49,569 nt of DNA from JBDRCU01 sp043821485 (GCA_043821485.1 JBDRCU010000033.1:1-49569), one strand, 5' to 3'; numbered from the stretch's first letter, positions 8,680-18,952 are shown. The notes: generated from the sequence alone by a model not told the origin. Numbers and translations: made by a program.

Positions 8680-10008
8680 ATGCCCCATCACCCCCCAAGA
8701 AAAAAATCCCATGAATGGTGGATCGTATTAGCCATAATACTTATTGCTTTTGTTTTTCGTTTCCAAAGCATTAAATCCATACCTCCGGCGCTTCATCCGG
8801 CTGAAGCAGTGAATGCACAAGATGCAGTGAATGCCATTGAGACTGGGGAGTATAAGGTTTTCTATCCTGACAATAATGGCAGAGAGGGTTTGTTTATAAA
8901 TTTACAGACACTGGTCGTACGCGCTTTAGATAGTACAGAACCCTGGGTATTTCACATTGTTTCAGCAATAGCAGGAGTACTTACTGTATTGGGACTCTAT
9001 GCTCTAACCAAAAAATTATTTAACTGGCAAATGGCAGCCATTGCGAGTTTCTTAATGGCTATTTCATTTTGGCATGTTATGTTTTCGCGTCTTGGATTTA
9101 GAGTAATTCTAGCTCCATTGTTTCTTGTCTGGGCATTTAACTATTTATGGCGAGGCAAACAAACCGGAGAACTCAAACACTATTTCCTAAGTGCGCTTTT
9201 CTGGGGACTGGGTATCTTAAGCTATACGTCTTTTTCAATAATGCTAATAGTTCTTGTAATTGTACTTGTCACCTACTGGGGTGCTGTAAGTGTTAACTTC
9301 AAAAATCGCAAATACACAGATACAAGAGATCAAATCATTCGGGGCTTTGCAATGATTCTCATAGTCATTCTCCTAATGAGCGTGCCTATGATGATCTATT
9401 TCAATCAAAACCCTTCTATAGTAACAGATAAATTTATTGATTCTCCTGAAGGCATCATATCTGACTCCCCCAATTCTTTGGTAAATAACTTCATTTCTAC
9501 ATTTGATATGTTCACAGATGACGGCGACAGTAATTGGTTATTCAATATTCCTGGACGATCACTCCTATTCTGGCCCGTCAGTATACTATTCCTAGCCGGA
9601 CTATTAAGAACTTTTATCAAATTCGCACAATCCCCGAAGAAGCTCGGCCACTTTTCAACTGTACAGGTATTGCTTATCTCCTGGTTCTTTATAGGATTAA
9701 TACCTGCACTCTTTGCAGGACATGTACCTAATGCAATGTTAGCACTGATGGTAGCTCCTGTTGTATTCATATTCGCAGCAGAAGGCCTGTGGTGGCTATA
9801 TGAATTCATTTCTTACTGGCACGAAAAAAGAGACCCACACGAAATAACAATCCACGGTCACCACCTATCTGAAGGCGAATTTCTTGCAACATTAGTAGTT
9901 GTACTATTCCTGGTTGCAATGATGTTTGTTTCCTATGATGCCTATTTCAATGATTGGGCATTGGATTCAAATCTACAAAACGTATTTACAATTACGAATA
10001 TTCAGTGA
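8680..10008 (+). CDS. PMT/ArnT-like membrane glycosyltransferase, first of pair
   Basis: The 442-residue protein has about ten predicted membrane helices and the N-terminal arrangement of GT39/GT83-type transferases, which move a sugar from a polyprenyl-phosphate donor to a protein or lipid outside the membrane. After helix 1 comes the loop IPPALHPAEAVNAQDA. In this family the loop usually carries an acidic pair (DE); here it reads A41-E42. Other features (NGREGLFINLQTL near 68, FSRLGFR near 131) agree with the family. The next gene encodes a related protein with an intact DE, so this copy may have altered catalysis. It is transcribed divergently from murI. Confidence 0.75.
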   Translation: MPHHPPRKKSHEWWIVLAIILIAFVFRFQSIKSIPPALHPAEAVNAQDAVNAIETGEYKVFYPDNNGREGLFINLQTLVVRALDSTEPWVFHIVSAIAGVLTVLGLYALTKKLFNWQMAAIASFLMAISFWHVMFSRLGFRVILAPLFLVWAFNYLWRGKQTGELKHYFLSALFWGLGILSYTSFSIMLIVLVIVLVTYWGAVSVNFKNRKYTDTRDQIIRGFAMILIVILLMSVPMMIYFNQNPSIVTDKFIDSPEGIISDSPNSLVNNFISTFDMFTDDGDSNWLFNIPGRSLLFWPVSILFLAGLLRTFIKFAQSPKKLGHFSTVQVLLISWFFIGLIPALFAGHVPNAMLALMVAPVVFIFAAEGLWWLYEFISYWHEKRDPHEITIHGHHLSEGEFLATLVVVLFLVAMMFVSYDAYFNDWALDSNLQNVFTITNIQ

Positions 10009-11771
10009 CCAAGACGACTAAAATCGCCGGACTTGTAATAACTATAGCCACGACATTGGCTGTTTTTAGTTTTTGGAACGATTCCCTAATCGTTGATGAA
10101 ATTCCACACATTGGTGCTGGTTATTCCTATCTCAAAAAAGGCGATATGCGTCTGAACTCGGAACATCCTCCCTTAGCAAAAGACATAGGCGCGCTCCCCC
10201 TCGTCATTTTCAATAGTGATGAACTCTTTGAGAGTGAGGCCTGGAATGGAGACGGCTATTACAGACAGTGGAATTTTGGCGCCTCGCTCCTCTATCCCCA
10301 AGATACAAATTCACAGGCACTAACTCGGGCAGTTAAATTCCCAATGTTAATTTTTTTCATACTGTCTGCAGTATTAATATTCAAATGGTGCTTACGCCGT
10401 TATGGGGACAAAACAGCTCTGCTTGCATTAACTCTCTTTGCATTCTCTCCAACCATTCTTGCTCATAGCAGATATGTTGCAACAGATGTACCGGCAATGT
10501 TTGGATGTTTGCTCGCAATGTATTTCTTTATCAAATTCCTTAAGGATACAAAGAAACAAAATTTAATTATAGCCAGCATTGCTATTGGCATTGCTCTCCT
10601 TACTAAGTTTTCGACGATACTATTAATTCCTCTATTCCTAGTGATTGCTTTTATCTGGGGAATAGTTCATACCCATTCGACAGGCAGACAGATAGAATTT
10701 GGTTTTAAATATCTACGGAGAACAATTATCATGATTGCAATTGGATTTGTAATAATAGTCTGGCCTGTATATTTCCTGCACACCATGAACTATCCTGCTC
10801 AACAACAGCAGGCAGACACACAAAGAGCGCTTAATTATCATGACCAAAATGCAATAACGAAAAGCATCAACTGGATGTCTGACAAACCAATACTTCGTTC
10901 AGCTGGACACTATGCCTTTGGCGCATATCTGGCATCAAAGCGTATAACAAGCTCTAGTTCTATATATTTTATGGGTGAACTGACCGACGAAAGCCCCAAT
11001 TCATATTTTCCAATTGTATATTTCTTAAAAGAACCACTTGCTTGGTGGGGACTAGTTCTATTAGCACTTAGCGCAACAGTAATCTGGATTGCAAAAAGAC
11101 GACAAAACATCAAAAGAATAAATCAATGGATACGCGATCATATTGATGAATTCACAATGATAATATTTTTGCTTATGTACTGGGCCGTAAGCATACGAGG
11201 CGGTTTAAACATTGGTATAAGACATCTCCTGCCCACTTATCCTTTTGCAATAATACTTGTAAGCGGTGTTATTGGAATACTTCTTAAGGACAAACTCCGC
11301 CAACGTGTCGTTGACATAGTGGTGACTATCTTAATCGCGTGGTATGTAGCAGAAAGTTTACTTGTATTCCCCCATTATCTAACTTATTTCAATCAGGTCG
11401 CAGGAGGACCATCAGGCGGATACAAATATGTCGCTGACTCAAATATTGACTGGGGCCAGGATCTCAAACGCCTTGGAGATTGGATCAAAGCAAACAATAT
11501 TAAAAAAATTGAAGTAGATTATTTTGGCTGGGCAAGTACGCGCTATTATATTGGCGATGCATATATCTGGACCAATTCAGAACGCAATCCCGACGCTCAA
11601 ACATTTATACAAAACAATTCAAGCGATGGATGGCTCGCAGTATCTGTACAAAATCTTCAAACTACTCAATCAAAAACAATCCCTGGCGAACGCGCCTACA
11701 AATGGTTAGATGAATACGAACCTATTGCTAAAATAGGCAATTCAATATTTGTATATAATATTAGGGAGTAG
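10005..11771 (+). CDS. PMT/ArnT-like membrane glycosyltransferase, second of pair
   Basis: Polytopic glycosyltransferase of the dolichyl-phosphate-mannose-protein mannosyltransferase type, 588 residues from the GTG at 10005 whose G-T-G-A overlaps the TGA stop of the previous gene. An ATG at 9954 in the same frame would add 17 residues inside the upstream gene. The first extracellular loop has the expected D31-E32 (IVDEIPH), then EHPPLAKD. A C-terminal soluble part follows the helices (about 480-588). It probably glycosylates exported proteins or cell-surface lipids together with the preceding gene. Its 3' end overlaps the convergent ftsQ-like gene by 11 nt. Confidence 0.8.
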   Translation: MTKTTKIAGLVITIATTLAVFSFWNDSLIVDEIPHIGAGYSYLKKGDMRLNSEHPPLAKDIGALPLVIFNSDELFESEAWNGDGYYRQWNFGASLLYPQDTNSQALTRAVKFPMLIFFILSAVLIFKWCLRRYGDKTALLALTLFAFSPTILAHSRYVATDVPAMFGCLLAMYFFIKFLKDTKKQNLIIASIAIGIALLTKFSTILLIPLFLVIAFIWGIVHTHSTGRQIEFGFKYLRRTIIMIAIGFVIIVWPVYFLHTMNYPAQQQQADTQRALNYHDQNAITKSINWMSDKPILRSAGHYAFGAYLASKRITSSSSIYFMGELTDESPNSYFPIVYFLKEPLAWWGLVLLALSATVIWIAKRRQNIKRINQWIRDHIDEFTMIIFLLMYWAVSIRGGLNIGIRHLLPTYPFAIILVSGVIGILLKDKLRQRVVDIVVTILIAWYVAESLLVFPHYLTYFNQVAGGPSGGYKYVADSNIDWGQDLKRLGDWIKANNIKKIEVDYFGWASTRYYIGDAYIWTNSERNPDAQTFIQNNSSDGWLAVSVQNLQTTQSKTIPGERAYKWLDEYEPIAKIGNSIFVYNIRE

Positions 11772-12582
11772 GTTCTATCTGTTTATAATAAATCCTATCC
11801 TGAATTCTTAAATCTACGTAATCAAGAGTCTCACGTTCCTCTGGCGTGATTTTTTCTTTTAAAAACGAAAGTAATGTCTCGCCTTGCTGGCGAACATTTG
11901 TATCATTAGCAAATAAGATATCCCAGCCTTCTGCAGTTCGAACTGCAAATTCATTAACTCCCTCTTCTGATATTTCAAAATATTTCATTCCAACTCCTCC
12001 AAATTGCAAAGTACGTTTTACGTACATAATATTATCAATCCAAATTTTGTCCTCAACGTACTCCCCAAGCTGAATATCTCTATCACGGTAATCATTAATG
12101 TTCGCAAACAAGTATCCTGACGATTTAGAAATCTCTGCAAATGCAAATCCGTTTATATCAAAATAGAAACATTTTTCAGTATTTACAATACACCAAATAC
12201 CCACAGGATCCCGTTCAACAATTGTAATACTTATAGTATGCGCTGATACTCTATTTACTGAAACAGATTTAATAATTGGAAAAGAATTCTCTAATACTCC
12301 TTCCATTCCGCTTGGACGAAATACAATAGAATTATTACGATGTTTTATTCCCAATGATGACTCATCTAACCAAGTATCAGCAAGCGTCTTAATAGTTGCT
12401 TCTGGTATGCTAGCTGGCGCATCTATTTCTATAAAACGCACATCAAATGATTTATTGAAAAAAAGTAAATACACAGCACCTGCAAGCACGATAAACAAAA
12501 CTATAAAATGAGCAAGCTTTCTTTTAAATGCCTTATCTCTTTTTCGAGATCTTAATTTTTCTTTATGCGTTTCAGGCCTCAT
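11761..12582 (-). CDS. ftsQ: FtsQ/DivIB-like cell division protein
   Basis: The 273-residue protein has a basic cytoplasmic tail (residues 1-24), one membrane helix (about 25-45), a POTRA-like segment beginning VRFIEIDAP, and a beta domain with the hallmark VERDPVGIW near 127. FtsQ bridges early and late divisome proteins in the envelope. Sequence identity in this family is low, so the call rests on topology, the ERxPxxxW signature and the neighbour alr, 7 nt upstream, in a cell-wall operon. Confidence 0.75.
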   Translation of the reverse strand: MRPETHKEKLRSRKRDKAFKRKLAHFIVLFIVLAGAVYLLFFNKSFDVRFIEIDAPASIPEATIKTLADTWLDESSLGIKHRNNSIVFRPSGMEGVLENSFPIIKSVSVNRVSAHTISITIVERDPVGIWCIVNTEKCFYFDINGFAFAEISKSSGYLFANINDYRDRDIQLGEYVEDKIWIDNIMYVKRTLQFGGVGMKYFEISEEGVNEFAVRTAEGWDILFANDTNVRQQGETLLSFLKEKITPEERETLDYVDLRIQDRIYYKQIEPTP

Positions 12583-12589
12583 CGTCTTT

Positions 12590-13702
12590 TTATTTATAGA
12601 CGCGGGGAAGTAGAGGATTTATTCTGGTGACGATTTCGTAACTGATTGTATTAGCCAATTCTGCTAGCTCAGTTACAGTAACTTGAGCATCGCCTTCTGA
12701 TCCAATAAGAATACAAGTATCTCCCGGCTCAACTTTGGCTTTAATATCAGTTATATCAACTATTATTAAATTCATTGATACACGGCCAAGAATCTTACAT
12801 CTCGTACCAGTGATCACCACATGCGCTTTTGATGAAAGGAGTCTGTCATAGCCATCCCAGTACCCTACTGGCAATACTGCAGTACGAGTATCCCGTTGCA
12901 CCCGCTCTGTCATGTCATATCCTATATATGAGTCTTTGTCAATATCTTTCACTTCAGTAACTGTTGTTTTCCAGCTTAAAACCTCCTTAAAACCAAGCTC
13001 TTCAAACTTCGGTTCCCATTCATGTGAGGGAGGCAATCCATAAAGCGCGATACCTGCCCGCACCATATCAAATTGTGCTTTTGGAAAAGTAATTAAACCA
13101 TCTGCTGCAAGCATGTGTCTAATTAAATTTTTGTATCCATGACTTTCTACCGTTTCAATCGCTTTTTTAAATCTCTCTAACTGTGTATCGGAATAACTTG
13201 TATCCCCTATGGCTTTTGCGTCAGCAAGATGAGTAAACACTCCTTCAAGATTAATATTATACTTACGAAGTTCTTCGAATATTGGATCCAACTTATCCCA
13301 AATGAAACCTTGTCTTGATAAACCAGTATCTATCTTAAGATGCACTTTTAATTCAGGAGGTATATGCTCAAATGCATACTTAGCACTGACTGCAAGACTT
13401 ACATCTATATCTTTATCTATTGCACGTTTAAAATCCTCTGGATCAGTCGGACCCATGACGAGTATTGGAGCGCTGACACCGGCGTCCCTCAATTGCAGAG
13501 CTTCTTTAAATGAGAATATTCCCAACCAATCAACACCGTATTCCAAAAGTAACTTAGCTGTATTAATTAAACCATGCCCATATGCATTTGCCTTAACAAC
13601 AGCCAAAAGTTTAGTCTCCGGATTCAGGAGACCTTTAATAACTTCTGTATTGTTCTTTAGGGCATCTTTCGAAATCTCAACCCAAGTTCGATGTTGTGAC
13701 AT
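12590..13702 (-). CDS. alr: Alanine racemase
   Basis: PLP enzyme that converts L-alanine to D-alanine for peptidoglycan. From the chosen ATG at 13702 (MSQHRTWVEIS) it has 370 residues, the usual size. An upstream ATG at 13741 would add 13 residues overlapping serS and looks less likely. Seen: the PLP lysine K37 in VVKANAYGHG, the barrel motifs HLKIDTGLSRQGF and RAGIALYGLPPS, and the C-terminal domain with VGYWDGYDR and RVSMNLIIVDIT. It sits 10 nt after serS and 7 nt before the ftsQ-like gene. Confidence 0.93.
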   Translation of the reverse strand: MSQHRTWVEISKDALKNNTEVIKGLLNPETKLLAVVKANAYGHGLINTAKLLLEYGVDWLGIFSFKEALQLRDAGVSAPILVMGPTDPEDFKRAIDKDIDVSLAVSAKYAFEHIPPELKVHLKIDTGLSRQGFIWDKLDPIFEELRKYNINLEGVFTHLADAKAIGDTSYSDTQLERFKKAIETVESHGYKNLIRHMLAADGLITFPKAQFDMVRAGIALYGLPPSHEWEPKFEELGFKEVLSWKTTVTEVKDIDKDSYIGYDMTERVQRDTRTAVLPVGYWDGYDRLLSSKAHVVITGTRCKILGRVSMNLIIVDITDIKAKVEPGDTCILIGSEGDAQVTVTELAELANTISYEIVTRINPLLPRVYK

Positions 13703-13712
13703 GCATTCACGA

Positions 13713-15014
13713 TTACTTCTTCTTAATCTCTTTGACGCCAAACATATATGGGTGTAATACTTTTGGAATCTTTATTGTTCCCTCTTTTGTTTGGTAATTC
13801 TCCATAATTGCGACTATAGTTCTGCCGGCGAATGCTGTTGCATCATTCATATGCACAAATTCAGATTTACCTCCTTGTCTGTATTTAGTACCAAGACGAC
13901 GTGCCTGATAATCAGTCATGTAATCAGCTGTATGTGTTTCTCTATATTTATTTTGTCCCGGCATCCAGGATTCAATATCAACTCCTCGTGCATTAGGTGT
14001 ACCCATATCAATCGTACATTTAAGCACGACCTGATATGGAATCTCCAAAGATTGCATTAGATATTCCTGAATAGCAATCATAAGCTCATGTTCGGCTATA
14101 CCTTGTTCGGGAGTACTAAATGATTCCATCTCAACTTTTTCAAATTGATGTAGTCGAAAAATACCTTTTGTATCCTTACCATAAGTACCAGCTTCCTGAC
14201 GTAATGCTGTAGAGAATCCCGCATAACGTATTGGGAGGTCCTTTTTATTAAAAACTTCATCCATGTGCATGGGCCCCATTGTATGCTCTGCACTGCCAAT
14301 TAACCACTGATCCGTTCCTTCCATATGATACCTATCATCTCGCGGTTCAAGCCGTCCCATTTTATTGTATACATCTTCTTTAATAAATATGGGTGGAATA
14401 ACTGGAATGAATGGCTTAGATGAGACATCAAGCTTAGCGTCTTTAATAATTTTGGATAATTTCTTTTCATCAGTTAAAACAGACAATGCATATTGAATAA
14501 GTGCAAATTCAAGCAGTGCTGCATCCCCTTTCAAATACGCAAATCTTGTTCCGGCAACAGCTGATGCTGTTTCATTATCAATAATATCCAGTTCTTCTCC
14601 AAGTTCCCAGTGCTCGCGCGGTCCAAAATCAAATTCTGTTTTATCACCAACTTTTCTTAATATCTTATTAGCCAAATCATCTTGGCCAACAGGAACATCT
14701 TCATATGGAATATTCGGAACTTGCCATAGAATATCTTTATACTCACTCTCCACTTCATTTATTCCTTCTTCTTTCTTTGAAATTTCTTTTTTCAATTCTT
14801 TGCCTTTTTCTATACTGATTTCATCCGGTTTGCCTCCTGCTGGTGATTTTGATAATTCATTTCTTTTTCTATTTAATTCATCAATCTCTGAACGCAATGA
14901 TCTTCGATCTTCATCGAGTTTAAGCAATTTATCAATATCAACTTCAACTCCTTTATTCTTAGCAGTCTCTTTAACTAAATCTGGATTATCCCTAACTATT
15001 TTAATATCAATCAT
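13713..15014 (-). CDS. serS: Seryl-tRNA synthetase
   Basis: Class II synthetase that charges tRNA-Ser. The N-terminal coiled-coil arm that grips the long variable arm of the tRNA covers about residues 25-105 (LNRKRNELSK, ISKKEEGINEVESE). The core carries FRLHQFEKVEMESF (motif 2) and GVDIESWMPGQNKYRE; after YRE it reads THTADYMTDYQARR where the E. coli enzyme has a serine- and cysteine-rich stretch. 433 residues, complete. It begins 1 nt after the lysS stop, so the two are probably cotranscribed. Confidence 0.96.
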   Translation of the reverse strand: MIDIKIVRDNPDLVKETAKNKGVEVDIDKLLKLDEDRRSLRSEIDELNRKRNELSKSPAGGKPDEISIEKGKELKKEISKKEEGINEVESEYKDILWQVPNIPYEDVPVGQDDLANKILRKVGDKTEFDFGPREHWELGEELDIIDNETASAVAGTRFAYLKGDAALLEFALIQYALSVLTDEKKLSKIIKDAKLDVSSKPFIPVIPPIFIKEDVYNKMGRLEPRDDRYHMEGTDQWLIGSAEHTMGPMHMDEVFNKKDLPIRYAGFSTALRQEAGTYGKDTKGIFRLHQFEKVEMESFSTPEQGIAEHELMIAIQEYLMQSLEIPYQVVLKCTIDMGTPNARGVDIESWMPGQNKYRETHTADYMTDYQARRLGTKYRQGGKSEFVHMNDATAFAGRTIVAIMENYQTKEGTIKIPKVLHPYMFGVKEIKKK

Positions 15015-15015
15015 A

Positions 15016-16476
15016 TTATTCTTCTTTAGGTTTCATAAATGGGAACAAAAGTGCTTCCCGAATCGAATGAGAATCAGTTAACAATGCAGTTAACCGATCT
15101 AATCCAAGTCCGACACCACTGCTTGGAGGCATGCCATATTCCATTGCTTCGATATAGTCTCTATCCATTCTCTGGGCTTCTTCATCGCCCTTTGCGCGCC
15201 TGTTTTCCTGCGCTTTAAATCTCTCTTCCTGATCCATGGGATCATTAAGCTCTGTAAATGCTTTAACAAGTTCAAGTCCCCCTGCATAAGATTGAAAAAC
15301 CTCTGCCATCTCACTGCCTTGTTTAATCTTAGCCAATGGAAACATTGATTTAGGATAATCAAGTACAAAAATCGGATCTATGAGTTTGCCTCGTACTTCT
15401 TTTTTAAATATCTCATCAAACAATACTTCTTTTGTCTGAATATCTTCCGTTTTCAGTCCAATCTCTTGTGCTTTATCTTTAAGCACTTCAAATGACAAAC
15501 GAATATCAATCCCTGTATATTCCTTCATCACATCAGCAAATGATTTGCGCTGATACGGTGCTTTGAATTTAATGACATTTTCTCCATGCCGTACTGAAGT
15601 ACTTCCATTAATTTCTTTTGCAAGTAATTCAAAAATCTCCTCACATAATTCCATGTTCCAAGTATAATCCCTATACGCTGCATACCATTCAACAACATGA
15701 AATTCCGGATTATGCTCGCGATCTACGCCCTCATTTCTAAAATTTGTTGTAAACTCAAACACTCGTTCATATCCTCCAACCAGCAACCTCTTTAAATACA
15801 GCTCTGGAGCTATGCGTAAAAAAAGATCTACATTGTATGCATGTATATTTGTTTTGAATGGACGCGCAGAGGCTCCTCCGTATAAGGGCTGTAGATTGGG
15901 AGTCTCAACTTCAAGAAAATTATGCTTTTTAAGAATCTCTCTAATTACATCATAAATTTTTGCACGCTTGCGAAACTTCTCGTGTACCTCGTCATTCATT
16001 ATTAAATCCAAATATCTTTTACGATAGCGCTCTTCAACATCTTGCAAACCATGCCATTTCTCCGGCAATGGCAAAAGAGATTTGGCTAATATTTTCCATT
16101 CTTCAACCTGAAGCGTTTTTTCATCTTTCTTGGTTTTAAAAAGTTTTCCTTTTGCTTCAACGAAATCTCCGATATCAATTGCTTCCTGAAAAAGAGTAAA
16201 AGAATTTTCTCCTATTTCATCTCTCTTAAAATATATCTGGATACTATTACTTCCATCTTTTATATCAACAAAAATGGAACCGCCATGTTCGCGCCGTGCC
16301 ATAACACGTCCAGCCAAAATTAAATGATCATTGTTTTTAACAAATTCGTCAAAACCCTCAATCGCATCCTTAATGGCATGAGTCCTATGCGAAACAGCAG
16401 GATATGGATCCATACCTGCGTTTCGTAATTTCTCAAGTTTTTCAAGACGTACTTGTCTTAATTCGTCTAGAGACAT
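15016..16476 (-). CDS. lysS: Lysyl-tRNA synthetase (class II)
   Basis: The 486-residue class II enzyme that charges tRNA-Lys. An OB-fold anticodon-binding domain occupies about 50-150 (VMARREHGGSIFVDI). Motif 2 is FRNEGVDREHNPEF and motif 3 lies in SSGVGLGLDRLTALL near the C terminus. Length is normal. It is the first gene of lysS-serS-alr-ftsQ, downstream of the greA terminator. A cognate tRNA-Lys(TTT) gene lies at 48.8 kb. Confidence 0.97.
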   Translation of the reverse strand: MSLDELRQVRLEKLEKLRNAGMDPYPAVSHRTHAIKDAIEGFDEFVKNNDHLILAGRVMARREHGGSIFVDIKDGSNSIQIYFKRDEIGENSFTLFQEAIDIGDFVEAKGKLFKTKKDEKTLQVEEWKILAKSLLPLPEKWHGLQDVEERYRKRYLDLIMNDEVHEKFRKRAKIYDVIREILKKHNFLEVETPNLQPLYGGASARPFKTNIHAYNVDLFLRIAPELYLKRLLVGGYERVFEFTTNFRNEGVDREHNPEFHVVEWYAAYRDYTWNMELCEEIFELLAKEINGSTSVRHGENVIKFKAPYQRKSFADVMKEYTGIDIRLSFEVLKDKAQEIGLKTEDIQTKEVLFDEIFKKEVRGKLIDPIFVLDYPKSMFPLAKIKQGSEMAEVFQSYAGGLELVKAFTELNDPMDQEERFKAQENRRAKGDEEAQRMDRDYIEAMEYGMPPSSGVGLGLDRLTALLTDSHSIREALLFPFMKPKEE

Positions 16477-16506
16477 AAATGTATAGTATCAGAAATGAGA
16501 CAAATC

Positions 16507-16536
16507 AAAAAGACTGCCAGCAGTGACAGCCTTTTT
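16507..16536 (-). terminator. Intrinsic terminator after greA
   Basis: A 10-bp stem pairs 16527-16536 with 16507-16516 (one G-U in the minus-strand RNA) around a 10-nt loop, and the 3' arm ends in five U. It separates greA from lysS, so lysS needs its own start of transcription. Confidence 0.75.
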
Positions 16537-16541
16537 GTCAT

Positions 16542-17000
16542 TTATTTTACATCCTTTATCTTATACTTCACTTTTCCGCTTGGGGTTTGAACTTCTACTT
16601 CGTCCCCTTTTTCTTTTTCTATAAGTGCTAATCCAATTGGAGATTCATTTGAAATAAATCCTGCTGACGGCTCTGCTTCATTTGCTCCTACTATGGTGAA
16701 CGTACGTTCATCTCCGTCTACTTTTGCAACAATAGTTGAGCCAACTGCAATCTTTGATCCACGGCTACTATTGTCAACTATGACTGCTGAATTTATTACC
16801 CCTTGAATTTCTTCAATGCGTCCTTCATTCATCCCCTGCTCTTCGCGGGCTTCTGCATATTCAGCATTCTCGGAAAGATCTCCTAATTCTTTGGCCTCTG
16901 CAATTCGTTTTGTAATTTCAATACGCTTAGAACCTTTTCTTTCTTCGAGTTCATTTTTTAATTTATCGAGGCCTTCCTGGCTAATATATTGGGTAATCAT
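16542..17000 (-). CDS. greA: Transcript cleavage factor GreA
   Basis: Rescues backtracked RNA polymerase by stimulating cleavage of the nascent RNA. The 152-residue protein has the N-terminal coiled coil with the acidic tip in GDLSENAEYAEAREEQ (about 42-57) and the C-terminal FKBP-like domain ending in SPIGLALIEKEKGDEVEVQ. Length is typical. It follows mrdA by about 64 nt and ends at a clear terminator. Confidence 0.97.
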   Translation of the reverse strand: MITQYISQEGLDKLKNELEERKGSKRIEITKRIAEAKELGDLSENAEYAEAREEQGMNEGRIEEIQGVINSAVIVDNSSRGSKIAVGSTIVAKVDGDERTFTIVGANEAEPSAGFISNESPIGLALIEKEKGDEVEVQTPSGKVKYKIKDVK

Positions 17001-17064
17001 AATTAGTTTTAAATTTTATCTAAACCTGATTGAGGATTATACCAGATGTATAGTTACTGACTAT

Positions 17065-18951
17065 CTAAATTGTGGATAATCGAGTCGGATCAAAGTACCA
17101 CATCAGGAAGTCTCGCGCAACCTGAGTTGCTAAAGATTGATCTTCTCCAATATTTTCAACAATAACAGTAAGTACTATTTCCGGATCTTCATAAGGCCCA
17201 AAGGCCGTGAACAAAGAGTTAAGCTGGTTATTCGTAACCTGCGCAGTTCCCGTTTTTCCTGCAACCGCAACCGGCAGATTATTCAAACTGCGTGCGGTAC
17301 CTTCAGTGATGGTTTGTCTCATTCCAGATCGAACGATATCAAGTGTTTCTTTTTTAAATGGAAGCACTTCCAATTTTTCTGACTGAAATGTCTTAATTAA
17401 ATCTCCGTTCTCATCAGTAATACTAGTTACAACGTAAGGCCTCATTAGGTTCCCTCCATTTGCGATGCTTCCAATGTATGAATTTATCCATAAAGGAGTG
17501 ACTGCAAGGTCTCCCTGTCCTATCGAAACATTGTACGTATCCCCTACATACCATGCCTCGCCCTTAACATCTTCTTTCCATTTGCGTGAAGGCACAGTGC
17601 CAGAACCCTCAAGCGGTAAATCTATGCCGAGTTTGCGGTCAGCAAAAAATAAAGTAATATATTTATTAATCTTAGCAATACCCAGTCCTTCAATATCTCC
17701 ATATCCCCCGCCAAGAGTATAAAAATATACATCTACTGAATCAGCAATTGCTTTTCGTATATCAGTCCATCCATGGGCTTTCCAATCTTTAAAAGTGTAT
17801 ACAACTGATGAATCAATTTCACTTTGTACTTCAATATATCCCGGAGAGTGTATTAATGTGTCTTCTGTCACAACGCCTTCCTTAAGACCAGCAAGAGCAA
17901 ATAACGGTTTAATTGTAGACCCCGGAGCATAGAGCCCTCCCACAACCCTATTAAACAAAGGCTGCAAGCTACTATCAAGAACATATTCTATACGCTCTTG
18001 ATTCACAGAACCGGCAGAGCTTTCAAATATATTTGAATCAAAACTAGGAAGACTCACAATCCCTATTACTTCTCCCGTATATGCGTTTTGAACTATGCCT
18101 GCTCCCCGTTTAATTCCATTTGCTCTAAATATACGATCCATTGAATCGTAAAGTTTTTCCTGCACTTCAATATCAATACTAGTATGTATATTGTAACCAG
18201 AAACAGTATCAAGTCCCTGGTTAAAAGACTTATTGATTAAATCATAAGTTCTTCGTTCTCCACGAAGTGATTTTTCATATGAAGACTCTATACCGAGACG
18301 TCCCACTCTATCGGTAGGCGCATAGTATGTAGATTCTTCAAGTTCAGTCTCATTAATATTGGTTGTATATCCCAATATATGACTGGCACTTTCCGCGTAT
18401 GGATAAAATCTTTTTGCATAGGGTACGATATAGAATCCAGACATTTGCAGAGTCTCTATTGCTAGAGCATCATCTTTGGATATATTTTTTCTTAATGCAA
18501 AAATTGCCTGATCTTCATACTTAGCCATTATTTCTCCGAGTTCAGTAATATTTATATTCAAGATCCTGGATACATTTGCGAGATTCCTACTTTGCTCATT
18601 TCCGACTAATTTTGAACTTAAAATAACCAAATCAAAAGTAGGCGTATTTTCTACAAGGGCAATACCGTTAACATCATAAATGATTCCCCGAAGAGATGGT
18701 ATCGGATATTGAGTTAAGCGTCCCTTATCAACCAAATATGCATAACTTTCCCCTTCAAGAATTTGCAATTGAAATGCTTTACCAACAAAAAATATTAAAA
18801 CAAAAATTATTATTACATAAAAAATTCTAAACACGCCAAAGCCAATCGGTAATTCTACCGCAGAATGATCACTCAAAGCGTCTGCAAGAGTTTCTTCCGG
18901 TGCAATCTGGTCCTCGTCAATATTTTTTATACGATATTTATCCGGCAACAT
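17065..18951 (-). CDS. mrdA: Penicillin-binding protein 2 (peptidoglycan transpeptidase)
   Basis: Class B PBP of the elongation complex; cross-links peptidoglycan outside the membrane. 628 residues: one membrane helix at about 42-62, a dimerisation domain with LRGIIYDVNG near 88, then the transpeptidase domain with S345-T-I-K348 (catalytic SxxK), SVD at 405-407 in the SxN position, and KTGTA at 566-570. It follows mreD by 1 nt at the end of the mreBCD operon, which supports the rod-shape role rather than division. A partner RodA is not in this cluster. Confidence 0.95.
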   Translation of the reverse strand: MLPDKYRIKNIDEDQIAPEETLADALSDHSAVELPIGFGVFRIFYVIIIFVLIFFVGKAFQLQILEGESYAYLVDKGRLTQYPIPSLRGIIYDVNGIALVENTPTFDLVILSSKLVGNEQSRNLANVSRILNINITELGEIMAKYEDQAIFALRKNISKDDALAIETLQMSGFYIVPYAKRFYPYAESASHILGYTTNINETELEESTYYAPTDRVGRLGIESSYEKSLRGERRTYDLINKSFNQGLDTVSGYNIHTSIDIEVQEKLYDSMDRIFRANGIKRGAGIVQNAYTGEVIGIVSLPSFDSNIFESSAGSVNQERIEYVLDSSLQPLFNRVVGGLYAPGSTIKPLFALAGLKEGVVTEDTLIHSPGYIEVQSEIDSSVVYTFKDWKAHGWTDIRKAIADSVDVYFYTLGGGYGDIEGLGIAKINKYITLFFADRKLGIDLPLEGSGTVPSRKWKEDVKGEAWYVGDTYNVSIGQGDLAVTPLWINSYIGSIANGGNLMRPYVVTSITDENGDLIKTFQSEKLEVLPFKKETLDIVRSGMRQTITEGTARSLNNLPVAVAGKTGTAQVTNNQLNSLFTAFGPYEDPEIVLTVIVENIGEDQSLATQVARDFLMWYFDPTRLSTI

Positions 18952-18952
18952 A

